Numbered from the stretch's first letter, positions 1-10,404 are shown. The stretch: DNA of 52,241 bases from Stramenopiles sp. TOSAG23-2 (GCA_900128395.1 LT649263.1:1-52241); one strand, 5' to 3'. Translations and numbers: made by a program. Notes: generated from the sequence alone by a model not told the origin.

Positions 1-960
1 ATGCAAAAAATGGATCACCATGGTCTTTCATATGAATATTTTTCACCGAGGTCATGCCTTCTCGTATTAAAATCTTAGTTATTCTTTTCGTATATATATA
101 TATATATATACTGTAACGCCAAATCGTATAACTATATATGTATATGAATGTATATATACGTGAAAAAAATAACTATAACATTCAAATAGATTTAGATATT
201 TTAAAGAAAAAAACAATATAAATAATAATAAATAAAGTGTATTATTATTTGTTATATTGTATAGCTATAATAATAATAATAATAAAAGCAGCAAAAATCA
301 TCATCTTCTTAATCTCCCTCCCCCACTCCCACACGCGCGCGCGTCTTTTTTTTTTTTTTCCATTATCTATATCGCCTAGTAGATAAAATCAATTCATGCC
401 TATCACTTGCGACGAAGTGTTAACCCCCGAAATAACACTAATAAATATTGGATGCTAGTGGGTTGGGAAAAACGACCACTTTCATTTTTTGTACTTAAAA
501 GGTTATTTAGACTAACAAATGTTTTGTAAATTAAATATTATTATTTTTTTTTTATTTTTTTAGCAAAATAATCGATTTTTCTAGAAAATGCGCGCGTGGG
601 GGGGGGGGAGGGGGAGGGCTGCGCCGGTTTTCGTGGATGGACTTTTTTGCAAGCTACGTGCCGCCTACTGTAATCTCTGGTTATTGTACAATAGCACTTG
701 CTGGCTTGCAATCTGGCAATAGGGATAAAGAAAAGGGGGAAATCGAATCGAGCGTCGTGTGTTCCGACTAGAAATCGAATATGACACATATATAATACAA
801 AAATACATTATCCTTCATACATGTACGTATTGACATGTTTCATACCTATCATATTTTTTATACATTGATTTATAAATACCGACATATTTATTACGTTGCA
901 GTATATATATATATACGGTATATATTTATACATCGATATATTGACATATTTATATATAGT
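1..960. other. AT-rich intergenic stretch with simple repeats
   Basis: I see no convincing gene here. The stretch holds a (TA)10 run at 91-110, a CG-alternating run near 331-343 followed by a poly-T run to about 359, and a G-rich run near 599-617. An open frame from base 1 to a TAG at 76-78 could be the tail of a gene entering from the left, but it is only 25 codons. An ATG at 835 is in frame with the downstream gene, but the residues it would add are Tyr/Ile-rich translations of AT repeat. Confidence 0.5.
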
Positions 961-1644
961 ATGAATAAGATAAAATTAAAAAAGAAAAGAAAATGCGATG
1001 GCGCTATATTGGTACATATAAAAAATGAAATCAGCGGTGAAAGGCACACAGAAGTCATGAAGACGACGATTGTATGGGAGAATTTTATGCAAATGTATGC
1101 AAAGAAACATGGCCTTCAAAGAAAGCAATTGCGTTTTCTATTTCAAACACATAACAAAAGCGGTTTAGATGAAATTTCTCCAGAGCTAAAGAAGAAAAAT
1201 GCGAAAAAAGAAATTAGTACTAATGCTGATAGTGGTCATAGTAATAGTAATAGTAATACTATGTCGAAAGTAAAAGGTGAAATTGCGCAACCAATAGCAA
1301 ATGATAATTTATCAATATTTGTGGGGGAAGTAGATTATGAAGCAACAGCAGTTGAATTGCATAAATATTTTGAGCCATGTGGTGGTATTAATTTAATCAC
1401 CATCCCTGTGGATAGATATTCGAAGCAACCAAGAGGTTTTGCATACATTGAATTTGTTGAAAAAGCTGGTTTGGAAAACGCTTTGTTACTTGATGATTCT
1501 GAATTTCGTGGTAGAAAATTAAAAGTACTTGCAAAGCGAAAAAATATATATGGTTACAATGCTTCGAGAGGTCGTGGTAGTTATTATGGAAGAAGGCGAG
1601 GTGGCTATCGTGGAAGAGGACGAGGTGGTTATCGTAGAAAATGA
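961..1644 (+). CDS. SUMO-like domain fused to a PABPN1-type RRM with RGG tail
   Basis: Predicted RNA-binding protein of 227 residues. Residues about 12-77 resemble a SUMO/Rad60-type beta-grasp fold: an ILVHIK strand, then FMQMYAKKHG and LRFLF, then SPEL where SUMO proteins have a DTPxxL-type segment. An Asn/Ser linker follows. The RRM at about 116-195 has RNP2 SIFVGEV (118-124) and RNP1 RGFAYIEF (158-165), and FRGRKLKVLAKRKN after it, the pattern of nuclear poly(A)-binding protein PABPN1/Pab2. An Arg-Gly-Tyr tail closes the protein. The ATG at 961 is preferred over the in-frame ATG at 835 because the extra 42 residues look like translated AT repeat. The frame stays open after the TGA for 25 more codons that continue the RGG pattern (see findings). 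The RRM call follows from known motifs; the SUMO-like call is my reading of the pattern. Likely nuclear, acting on mRNA 3' ends, by inference from the RRM family. Confidence 0.8.
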   Translation: MNKIKLKKKRKCDGAILVHIKNEISGERHTEVMKTTIVWENFMQMYAKKHGLQRKQLRFLFQTHNKSGLDEISPELKKKNAKKEISTNADSGHSNSNSNTMSKVKGEIAQPIANDNLSIFVGEVDYEATAVELHKYFEPCGGINLITIPVDRYSKQPRGFAYIEFVEKAGLENALLLDDSEFRGRKLKVLAKRKNIYGYNASRGRGSYYGRRRGGYRGRGRGGYRRK

Positions 1645-1722
1645 CGAGGTGGCTATCATAGAAAACGACGAGGTGGTAAATTTGGTGGATACATGTACGA
1701 ATCGTCGTCTTTAATTATATGA

Positions 1723-2322
1723 ACACGGTATTTAACAAATCATACAAACTCGTAGGAATTTGTTTTACGCGTGTGTGTGTAATGTAGATCATCTAAAATA
1801 CGTAATGTTGTCGAAGTTCTCGTACATGCTCAAGCACAGCGTATGAAAAAATAATTTTTACTATGGTGGTCTCGGGTAATGACCAGGAAATGATTTTTCA
1901 TTATATATTAAAATATAAAAAAAAGTTCTAGATGAGATAATGCGTGTAAGAATTTCACCCACACATCCATATCTAAGGTATAGTAAACTTGATGAATTTA
2001 ACCTATTTTTAAAGTTTTCATTTTAAATTTTGAATATTTCTCGTTGTAATATTAATTATGGGTGGTGTAAAATAAATTTTGGCACGATACAGCACAAAGT
2101 CTCTACTACGCTCATTTCAAATATATGTATTTTTTATATATTTTTTTTTTATTTTTTTTTATGTTTTTACTAATCTCACTTTAAAAACAAGCACACAAAG
2201 TCTCTACTACGCTCGTTTCAACAACCTATACCTTGTTGTTCTTAAATCATGCCATTGCATATCGTTATCTTCCTCATAAATTACGTAATGTTGACTTTAA
2301 AAACAAGCACACAAAGTCTCTA
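1723..2322. other. Convergent intergenic region, HECT gene 3' flank
   Basis: AT-rich sequence between two convergent genes. It holds a T-rich tract near 2130-2170 and extra copies of the 3' end of the HECT gene: one exact 116-bp copy and one partial diverged copy at about 2091-2120. I find no independent gene. Confidence 0.6.
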
Positions 2323-2409
2323 CTACGCTCGTTTCAACAACCTATACCTTGTTGTTCTTAAATCATGCCATTGCATATCGTTATCTTCCTCATAAATTAC
2401 GTAATGTTG
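2178..2409. repeat. Exact 116-bp tandem duplication at the HECT gene 3' end
   Basis: Copy 1 spans 2178-2293 and copy 2 spans 2294-2409; by eye they are identical. Copy 2 carries the real last 28 codons and TAG stop of the HECT gene; copy 1 lies downstream of that stop. A shorter, slightly diverged third copy of the ACAAAGTCTCTACTACGCTC segment lies near 2091-2120. Confidence 0.9.
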
Positions 2410-5400
2410 ACCTTTCTCTGCATTATAATAATTAACAACACCATGAAACCAACGTGGGTTCATAACATTTGCGCCAGACCAATATACTAACAATTCAGCG
2501 CCAACATCAGTTCCATCAAATTTCATGTTAAATCCAGGCCATTCGCATCCATCTTGTTGAGTTTCCTTGGAATCTTTTGCATCCCCGTTGGCATTAGTAC
2601 TTGATCTAGTAGTAGTAGTCGTGGTTGTCGTCGTGGTAGTAGTCGTACTTATTGTACTTCCATCATTATTAACACTCATTTGTTGTTGTGTTGATGAAGA
2701 TGATGATGAAGTTTGTGATGGTGGTAACATAGGCAATGAATTTATTTCCATGCCTAAATGACTGGTATTTGAAGGTGGCATTATAGGCGACGGCTGTGGC
2801 GACGTAAAAAACTCCGACATGGAAGTTGAAGCTTCACCTTCATGAAATCCAGCTTCCAAACCATTAGCAACAGCCACTTTCAATCCATATTTTAATTCGT
2901 TTGACGATCTATAATGTGGAATATACAAATCATATGTACACGTGCGCGCTGTCGGTAAGTTTCCCGTGTTACCAGGCATAGGAAATGATACATTCATTGC
3001 TAAGCCAGGTGTTAAACGTGGAATCGCCGTAACAAATTCTAAAAATCGAGCGCGGTCGCGATTGTTCATAGCTACCAATTCCCTTATTAAGAATTGAAAC
3101 TCATTCGAGTCTTGCATGTCGGCTGTTGGAACTAATATTTCCTCAGCTAATTTTTCTGCATCCCATTCAACCACCGGTTCGCCACAAAACATTGAGCGCA
3201 ACTCTGTCGCAGAGAATGATGAAAGTTTAGACAAAGGCATGATGTCTTTTAAACCATCCCTAAACGCTGCTATTTGCTCTTCCACCCCAGACTTTAGCCA
3301 TCTTTCTGTAATTAAATCTACATACAAACTTAAACTTGCACTTGTTGCTTGCACACGATTCTCTGCTCCGCCAGGAAATAGTTCATCGGGTGCTAACTTA
3401 ACAACATTTTTGGTTTGATTGAATGATTTTTCTTTGATCAACGTTATATTATCTCTCCACGCTTTTTTGCGTTTCTTCTTTTTATTAGAACTGCTGCTGC
3501 TGCTGCTGCTACTCATACTACTACTACTACTACTACTATTACTACTATTACTTCCCTCGCCAAGTATATTATAATTATTATCATTATCTTTCATATTATC
3601 CCAGTTACGTTTCGAACGAGTTTTCCTGTTACCTTGCCTTCCAACAGCCATTTTTTTCGCATTTTCATTACGTATGTTGATGAGTTTTTCTTTCGTTTCC
3701 AGTTTTGCTTGTTGCTGTATTTTTTTCATCAATGTTCGAACTAATGTCATGTTGCCCTTCTTTTGAGCTGCAAACATTTCTTTTCTCAACATGGAAACCT
3801 TACTATTGTTTTGAGAAATAGAAACTTTCACCGAGCCTGCCATCGTTGGATCGACGAAACATAAATCCATTTGCGACAACCACTGTTTAATTGAAGTATA
3901 TTCTTTGCGACCAGAAACAGAGTGGCGTTTCGTAAAGAAATCTTCGCCAAAAATGTTGCATAATTCATTTCCAGTCATGTCAAAATACATCTCTGGTGCA
4001 AATCCAGGCCCATCCTCCTCGTTTGATAGGTTCTTCATCGCCTTCACAACATTTAACAAACCAGACATGAAACCATCCTTTCCTTCAATCAGTTTAATAG
4101 ACGATGCTGGAAGCACCTCGCCTTTGACAAGGGAGAAAAATTCAGTAGTTAATGGCAATGGTACGATGTATCCATCTAAATGCGCTTTGCCCATCAAACG
4201 TCCAAGAAATTTAAATCTTTCTAGCACTTGTGATCGCATTTTTGCCATTTTGGTATCATCCGTGCTTTTTGGTGGCAATGGTTTTGGCATTAAGCCATAT
4301 TTATTGACTAACATTCCTTCATTCTCATTTGTATCCACCGCCCACATTTGCACTTGCTTGTTAACGGAACGTGTTTGTAAAATTTTAGCCAACCCAGAAA
4401 AAAAACCTTGAGTTACGCCATCTCCAAACCCATTTTCACCAATAAACTGAACTTCTAATTTATTCGTTGTTTGGGCATGCAAGTTCATTAAAAACAGGCC
4501 ATCTTCCAACAAGTGATCATCATCATGCCGAACTTTGACAATATCACAACGCAATGCTCCTACATGGTGCTTCATTTCTGCTTCATGCAAACGATCGGCA
4601 GCTTGTGCGGCAAATTGAACAGCTTGCACTTGCTGTATTTCGTTATTAGAAGCAATAGCAAGATTATGTGCTCTTTCCGCTTCTTCAACTGCTGATCTTG
4701 CGCTTGATAAGTGCTTATTATGCTTTTGCAACCAATCGATAGTCCTCGAAACACCTAAGGATGTGCAACCAAGCCATTGTCGTCGTACTGAAATTGGTAA
4801 AAGAAATGGCGCAGCTTCAATAATGGCATTGCACCATGCTGGCAAATCGTTTCCGGCAACTACTAATGGTTTTTTCAGTTGGACGTTGACAATATGCCCC
4901 AATTTATTGGAACGAACAACATCTTTATAGCGATCATGATCTGTTTCCAACAAAAGTTTCAACAGAAACATGGCATTGATGGTCGATTTAGAAAACACTT
5001 CTTCACCTTCATTTTTAATATGGGCATCGATTTGAGCATGGAGTTTCACCCATGATAATTCTGTTTTGCTTTGTATTTTAATAGGTCCCATTTCGTCCAC
5101 ATCCATCATGGTAGACGCAACTTTTTGTTGTGAAGAAGAGGAGCTTGTCCCAGGAAGTGCATTGCTATTACTAAAAGTATCAATTGACATGCTGTTGCCA
5201 TCCGGCCCTGCTTTCAGTTTCTCCTTTTCTTCATCGAACATACTTTTGAGTTGTGATTTTAATGCAATTAACAACTTATCTTGTTTTTGGTTCGCTTTTA
5301 CACCCTCACTTTTAGCCAATTGTTGCAATTCTTTATAACTCATATTTTCAAGTTTCGCTAATTCATCTTGTAAAGAGCTAGTGTCGGCAAGAACCTCTGT

Positions 5401-8400
5401 CCCGTTTCCAAAATCTAGTAACAAATTGTAACACAAGTTGCATGCTTCTGCACTTCCCCATGGCGCTGTTTTTTCAACTTGCACTGAGTTTTCCCGTACT
5501 ATCGACATAAAAGATGATGCTGAAGTCAAAGCATCGTTCATAGTACTCAATGCTTGAAAAATAGTTGGGTTAGTGCTTTTAAAATCAAAATCTTTCGTAC
5601 GTTTGACAGCACCTCTACTCATGGGTGGTCGAGATGGCGTAGATGATGGTGTTTTAGAACTGCTACTATAGGACGAAGAATATCGTTCACGATCTGATGA
5701 TGAGGTAATTGCTGAGGAAGGATTTGCTGGGTCAATATGCCACTTCACAGAAAATTTCGGAACAACTAAAGAAATATCACCTTCAGCTTCACCATCCTTT
5801 AAGGCCTTTTCTTTGTTGGTGTCACCTTCGCTAACCTTCTTACTTTTATCTTCCTTGTTCATGATTGAACTACTTGCTTCGTTAGTTTCAACTGCCTTTT
5901 TATTTTTGCTGTTATTATTGCTATTGCTATTATTGCTACTACTACCACTTTCCCCCTCTTCTTTTGGTACTGGAGCATTCGCTCCACACATTGAACAAGT
6001 CTTGCCACTAGAATTAATGTATGTGCACACTTGACATACAAATGGCGCCTCGTGAGCATCTCGGCCGTCCGAAGAAAAGGAACTCCTTTGTCCGCTATTA
6101 CCCCTAACCGATGCGTTCGTCAATTGCTTCTGCATGCGCTCCTGCGTGGCTTCTCTTTCCATAATTTCCTTCGGGTTGATACGGCCAGGCTTGCCAGTTC
6201 GGCCCATGTCTAAACTTGGGAATGCTTGACTAACTTCGGCAACTACAACATCGTCCTCTCTTGGCCCATGCGATGAGCCAAATCGACGCAATCGATTATG
6301 GCTTGATATTTTTAATTCGTGCTGTCTCACATTTTTTAAAATTTCACCGCCTTCTTCCTCAACAACAGTATACACGTAATTACCACTCTCATTTTTGTGA
6401 TATCCCATCACAGTTCCAAGCTTATACCTTCCATTACTCCATTTGCTACCGTATCGCAATCCTGTTACGCGTGTACTACTACGTACAAGAACTCGAGTAC
6501 CACATCTGTGAGGGGAGTTGCTCCTTGATACAGGAATTCTTATCATATTGCGGGTGACGCTCAAATGATGGGTACCACTGGATGTATGTATCCGAACTTC
6601 AATTGATCCATCATCACCGACACGTAAAATACGACCAGGTGACCATCGCGGCCGACTGAATCCATCGCTTTCTTGCATTCTTTCACTTAATATTTCCTCG
6701 ATACTTCGTGGGTGGGATGAGCTGGTATTGCCACTGGCACTACTACTTCGAATAATGTTTTCATTTGCTAACACTTCTACATTTGTATTTGGTTTCAACT
6801 CGGTCTCCTTTGGAATAGTACGAATGTGTTCAAATGGGACACGATCAACATCCCCATCATCAAAATGTACTGTTACAGTATTATCACCCCTCCAAACTTC
6901 ACTAACTGCACCTTTGTAATACCTAGTTGAATTGCGATACCTAGCTACAATACGTTGGCCTGGCTTCAACGGTGGTACTGCCCCGCTTGCAATAGCCTTT
7001 GTTGGAGTTTCAATCCCTTGCGTCTTTTCCTCTTCCTTCGTCTCATCGCTTCTTTCATCATTCATTTTCAAAGAAATATTTTGACCTTCTTTCACAATTT
7101 TGTAATCACACATACATAGTTTCATGGCTCGTGGTGCCTGGTCAGCGCATGTGATCGTATGTGTACCATCCATTCTATTGTATGATTTGACAAGTAGCCG
7201 TTTTGGTTTGATACCAGACACAAGTGCACCACCACCAAAAATAGTACACCCAACAAGTCGTTTACAATACAATATATATCTCGGATCGCGGATACGAATC
7301 ACAGAAAGAACCCGACGTTCAAACGCATTCATCCGTAATAACGGCTGGACAATCATCATATCCATAGGGTTTGGCGAATGGAAGTACAAATCATCCACTG
7401 TTTGACTAGGGCACTTTTGAGAGCGTCGTAAACTTAAATCTAAACCAGTCGTAATGTTTTTCAAAGATACACGATTTCCGCTTCTCTTTCTATAATACAA
7501 GATTTTCAAATCTGCGGGCTTGATTGCTGTACTTCTTAACAACGATATTAAATTGTTAAATGCTCTCGTTTTGTTCAAGATCGGCTCTACTATTTTCTCT
7601 ATGCCATCATTTAATTTTATACATTCCAACAAGTTGTTGCAGACATCATATTCTTGAAACGCATTGACAGATAACGGAAGATCGCTCTTGCCACTATTCA
7701 ATTGGCCCATTAGCGCTAATATGAATGATTTAAAATTACCAGCTTTTAGATTCTTGCATACATCTATAATGTTTCGCGCCCGTTCTACATGTAAATTATT
7801 CATTTCTGTAACTTTCAGGGTAAACAGTCTCATGGCTTTTTCGGAATCCGATAGCTCCTCGCTGTTAACGTCGCCAATAGTCGTAGTAGGGTCCCTTACT
7901 TTCCTATTATATTGCTTGGCCTTTCCACGTTTTCGTTTCGAACTATTAGATCGACCTTTGTCACTTACCCCCCTTACTCTTGTCATGGCACCATTACATT
8001 TGCTTTTTGCTGAAGATATTTGTCTTGCAACATTTGCGGCAATATTTGAGCATTGGTTTGCATCAATATACTTCAATTCCCAATGGTTTTTAGATACGTG
8101 CGATTCCTTTCCTAAATATTTAGCAACATTTTTTAGCCCATACCATGATGCATGGTAATATAAATATGGGAAACGAGAAATTACTTCGCCAACAGTTGCT
8201 AATCCGCTCATTAACAAAGTTATATCCGTATCATCTCTACGGCCTTCTATAAAATTAAATAGCATTGCAACCTTTGCCACATCGGGATCACGTGCTGTAC
8301 TGGGATACATCGATACGCAGTATCGAATCAATTTTAATACACGATGATGCATATGCATACTGGTCGATTTTGCCTCTAGCATAAGCGGTATACATTCAAA

Positions 8401-10404
8401 TAAATTGTTTAATAGTTTACAAGCAAAGGCATTACGGGTAGATTCTGATATTTCATATTTTTCATTTATTATTGTTGTTGTCGCTGTTTCTAAACTACTG
8501 GCTGTTTTAACATCTTGGTCTTTCTTACCACGGCGTCGCTTTGATCTAGTATGTTTATCATTATCTACATTAATAACATCATTTGCTTCTTCAACTTCTT
8601 CCTTTATTATGTATCTATCATTTTTTACAAGTATTTCACGAGAGACTTCATTCAATTTCATAGCTTGAAAACAAGCAATCATATCCTTCATTGGTTGAAA
8701 TGTAATATCTTCCAAATTAACGGAGCTAGTGTCAGCGCCATGATTTAATAACAGACTCAACAAATCTATGTTACTGGTGCCACAATTAATTACCATTTCT
8801 AAAGGTGTGCCAAGTGGCCCTCTACTCTCAATATCTGCACCAGCATTTAAGAGATATTGTATAAATTCGTATGTACAAGCACAAGCAACAGCCAATGTTA
8901 ACGGAGTGTTGCCCAATCTATCCACGTGGTTAATATCGGCACCGTCGCCAATTAATTTTGTCAGCATTGTCATCTCACATGATGGTATTGCACGTCTCAT
9001 TATATAATTATGCATTCGAGACAAACGTGGTTTTGATTGTGGAAATCGTACTTTCATTGTATCCATAGATGGATCCCCACAAACGACACTGCCATCATCA
9101 TCCCCATCTCTCCATTGGACGATGAAAGTATCGTCGCCATTATTAGCAACTACATGCGCTTCACAATAACGCCCGTTCAATCTTTCATGTTCACCATAAT
9201 ACTTTGCTATAACGTTGTCACCAACCATTGGCCAGCGCCTACCTCCATAGATCGGGTCGCTTGTATCAATAACGATTGTGGATGGTGTTGTGCTTGACAA
9301 TGTGGTTGAAGATGTAGTTGAACTCGTGGCACCTACTCGCCTACTGGGAGCAGAATTTGTTACAACATGGCGGTTCGTGCCTGTAACCTCGTCACGTTGT
9401 AAAGTTTGTTGATTCCTTCCCCTTGATGAAAAAATCATTTGTGGAGGACCATCACCATCATGGGTGGAAAAAAACCCTGATAGGAACGAGGCTCCAGGGC
9501 CACCAAAATTTATTACTTCATCATGCTCTTCATCATCGTCATCTATTTCATCAAATGGCGGTTCAAGACCTTCGCTGCTCTCCCCACTATAACTCCTAGC
9601 TTTCATTGCTGATGGAGGTGCAATTTGTCTGAATTTTCTTAAACGTGCTGCTGTAGCATTATCTGTTCGTGCAGCAATTGCAGAAGCGCTTTCATAGCTA
9701 TCTAATATAGCCGCTGTTAATAACTCGACGATTGCAAATGCATCTCGGGGACTGGACGAAGTGGCCCCTGCCGTGAGATCACCTAACCGATCTAATAATG
9801 CTGTGTCAATACCATAGTGAAATAAGTTTGTACACGCAGTGCGAGATTCCTCAAAAGTTACTATTTTTTCAAATTCATCATTTACATTATCTTCACCCAC
9901 ATTATTCGTCTTTGCGTCATCCTTTTTCTCCATTTTTTTATCATCATTGTTATTGTCCTTTGCGATAGATGCAATAGACGAGCTTCCGGTATTGCCACTG
10001 CCTTTATTAGCGGATGTGCTACTGGTACTACTACTATTATTGTTATTACTATTATTATTATTATTATCATTATTACTACTATTGCTGCTACCGTGTAGGG
10101 TTCCAGGAGTTTTTTTGCTACTTGTAGCACCAGTTTCAGTAGTAGCTTTAGTCAATGCTTTGTGGATGTAAGCTATTTCATGCATGCCGCCTGCAACATT
10201 AAAAATCCATTTGGAAATGGCATTCCATCTTGGGTCACTTTTTGGTAATGTAGCTATGAGTGCAGCTAACGATTCGATCGCAACGGTGGATGGTGGTATT
10301 TTCTTAGTTGTTGATGCCGCTATCAATTTTTTTGCTTTTGGGGTTGGTGAAGCTTTCTTACCGCCCCGTGAGGAGCGTTTCCTACTGGTTTTCTTCCTCC
10401 CCAT
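2323..10404 (-). CDS. Giant HECT E3 ubiquitin ligase with ankyrin, Tudor-like, RanBP2 zinc-finger and SAP modules
   Basis: E3 ubiquitin ligase of 2693 residues. Approximate order: basic N-terminus with poly-Asn/Ser tracts; Tudor-like module (388-452); ankyrin repeats (464-560); a region rich in aromatic and basic residues with no fold I can name (970-1110); further Tudor-like modules (1145-1199, 1250-1288, 1299-1355); RanBP2-type zinc finger CxxC-x10-CxxC (1455-1479); SAP-like motif with MSYKELQQLAKSEGV (1682-1718); HECT domain starting at LEVQFIGENGFGDGV (about 1982). The thioester cysteine is in RTCTYDLYIP at residue 2489. The HECT domain holds a Ser/Asn/Lys-rich insertion (2249-2322). About 190 residues follow the C-lobe, ending in another Tudor-like module. 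The HECT start resembles the TRIP12/UPL3 and HECTD1 group, and ankyrin plus HECT recalls HECTD1, but exact orthology is uncertain. The SAP, Tudor and zinc-finger modules suggest a nuclear or chromatin substrate; that is inference. The ATG at 10404 opens a Lys/Arg-rich start. It is convergent with the RRM gene and divergent from the phosphodiesterase gene. Confidence 0.93.
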   Translation of the reverse strand: MGRKKTSRKRSSRGGKKASPTPKAKKLIAASTTKKIPPSTVAIESLAALIATLPKSDPRWNAISKWIFNVAGGMHEIAYIHKALTKATTETGATSSKKTPGTLHGSSNSSNNDNNNNNSNNNNSSSTSSTSANKGSGNTGSSSIASIAKDNNNDDKKMEKKDDAKTNNVGEDNVNDEFEKIVTFEESRTACTNLFHYGIDTALLDRLGDLTAGATSSSPRDAFAIVELLTAAILDSYESASAIAARTDNATAARLRKFRQIAPPSAMKARSYSGESSEGLEPPFDEIDDDDEEHDEVINFGGPGASFLSGFFSTHDGDGPPQMIFSSRGRNQQTLQRDEVTGTNRHVVTNSAPSRRVGATSSTTSSTTLSSTTPSTIVIDTSDPIYGGRRWPMVGDNVIAKYYGEHERLNGRYCEAHVVANNGDDTFIVQWRDGDDDGSVVCGDPSMDTMKVRFPQSKPRLSRMHNYIMRRAIPSCEMTMLTKLIGDGADINHVDRLGNTPLTLAVACACTYEFIQYLLNAGADIESRGPLGTPLEMVINCGTSNIDLLSLLLNHGADTSSVNLEDITFQPMKDMIACFQAMKLNEVSREILVKNDRYIIKEEVEEANDVINVDNDKHTRSKRRRGKKDQDVKTASSLETATTTIINEKYEISESTRNAFACKLLNNLFECIPLMLEAKSTSMHMHHRVLKLIRYCVSMYPSTARDPDVAKVAMLFNFIEGRRDDTDITLLMSGLATVGEVISRFPYLYYHASWYGLKNVAKYLGKESHVSKNHWELKYIDANQCSNIAANVARQISSAKSKCNGAMTRVRGVSDKGRSNSSKRKRGKAKQYNRKVRDPTTTIGDVNSEELSDSEKAMRLFTLKVTEMNNLHVERARNIIDVCKNLKAGNFKSFILALMGQLNSGKSDLPLSVNAFQEYDVCNNLLECIKLNDGIEKIVEPILNKTRAFNNLISLLRSTAIKPADLKILYYRKRSGNRVSLKNITTGLDLSLRRSQKCPSQTVDDLYFHSPNPMDMMIVQPLLRMNAFERRVLSVIRIRDPRYILYCKRLVGCTIFGGGALVSGIKPKRLLVKSYNRMDGTHTITCADQAPRAMKLCMCDYKIVKEGQNISLKMNDERSDETKEEEKTQGIETPTKAIASGAVPPLKPGQRIVARYRNSTRYYKGAVSEVWRGDNTVTVHFDDGDVDRVPFEHIRTIPKETELKPNTNVEVLANENIIRSSSASGNTSSSHPRSIEEILSERMQESDGFSRPRWSPGRILRVGDDGSIEVRIHTSSGTHHLSVTRNMIRIPVSRSNSPHRCGTRVLVRSSTRVTGLRYGSKWSNGRYKLGTVMGYHKNESGNYVYTVVEEEGGEILKNVRQHELKISSHNRLRRFGSSHGPREDDVVVAEVSQAFPSLDMGRTGKPGRINPKEIMEREATQERMQKQLTNASVRGNSGQRSSFSSDGRDAHEAPFVCQVCTYINSSGKTCSMCGANAPVPKEEGESGSSSNNSNSNNNSKNKKAVETNEASSSIMNKEDKSKKVSEGDTNKEKALKDGEAEGDISLVVPKFSVKWHIDPANPSSAITSSSDRERYSSSYSSSSKTPSSTPSRPPMSRGAVKRTKDFDFKSTNPTIFQALSTMNDALTSASSFMSIVRENSVQVEKTAPWGSAEACNLCYNLLLDFGNGTEVLADTSSLQDELAKLENMSYKELQQLAKSEGVKANQKQDKLLIALKSQLKSMFDEEKEKLKAGPDGNSMSIDTFSNSNALPGTSSSSSQQKVASTMMDVDEMGPIKIQSKTELSWVKLHAQIDAHIKNEGEEVFSKSTINAMFLLKLLLETDHDRYKDVVRSNKLGHIVNVQLKKPLVVAGNDLPAWCNAIIEAAPFLLPISVRRQWLGCTSLGVSRTIDWLQKHNKHLSSARSAVEEAERAHNLAIASNNEIQQVQAVQFAAQAADRLHEAEMKHHVGALRCDIVKVRHDDDHLLEDGLFLMNLHAQTTNKLEVQFIGENGFGDGVTQGFFSGLAKILQTRSVNKQVQMWAVDTNENEGMLVNKYGLMPKPLPPKSTDDTKMAKMRSQVLERFKFLGRLMGKAHLDGYIVPLPLTTEFFSLVKGEVLPASSIKLIEGKDGFMSGLLNVVKAMKNLSNEEDGPGFAPEMYFDMTGNELCNIFGEDFFTKRHSVSGRKEYTSIKQWLSQMDLCFVDPTMAGSVKVSISQNNSKVSMLRKEMFAAQKKGNMTLVRTLMKKIQQQAKLETKEKLINIRNENAKKMAVGRQGNRKTRSKRNWDNMKDNDNNYNILGEGSNSSNSSSSSSSMSSSSSSSSSNKKKKRKKAWRDNITLIKEKSFNQTKNVVKLAPDELFPGGAENRVQATSASLSLYVDLITERWLKSGVEEQIAAFRDGLKDIMPLSKLSSFSATELRSMFCGEPVVEWDAEKLAEEILVPTADMQDSNEFQFLIRELVAMNNRDRARFLEFVTAIPRLTPGLAMNVSFPMPGNTGNLPTARTCTYDLYIPHYRSSNELKYGLKVAVANGLEAGFHEGEASTSMSEFFTSPQPSPIMPPSNTSHLGMEINSLPMLPPSQTSSSSSSTQQQMSVNNDGSTISTTTTTTTTTTTTTRSSTNANGDAKDSKETQQDGCEWPGFNMKFDGTDVGAELLVYWSGANVMNPRWFHGVVNYYNAEKGQHYVIYEEDNDMQWHDLRTTRYRLLKRA

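Noticed and set aside
1-78. Open frame from the window edge to TAG, possibly the tail of a plus-strand gene
   Set aside because: Only 25 codons with no recognisable content; an open edge of this length is expected by chance.
541-789. 82-codon minus-strand open frame
   Set aside because: Crosses the G-rich and T-rich low-complexity runs; no domain, and its composition follows the repeats.
3905-4411. 168-codon plus-strand open frame inside the HECT gene
   Set aside because: Antisense shadow of the conserved HECT domain.
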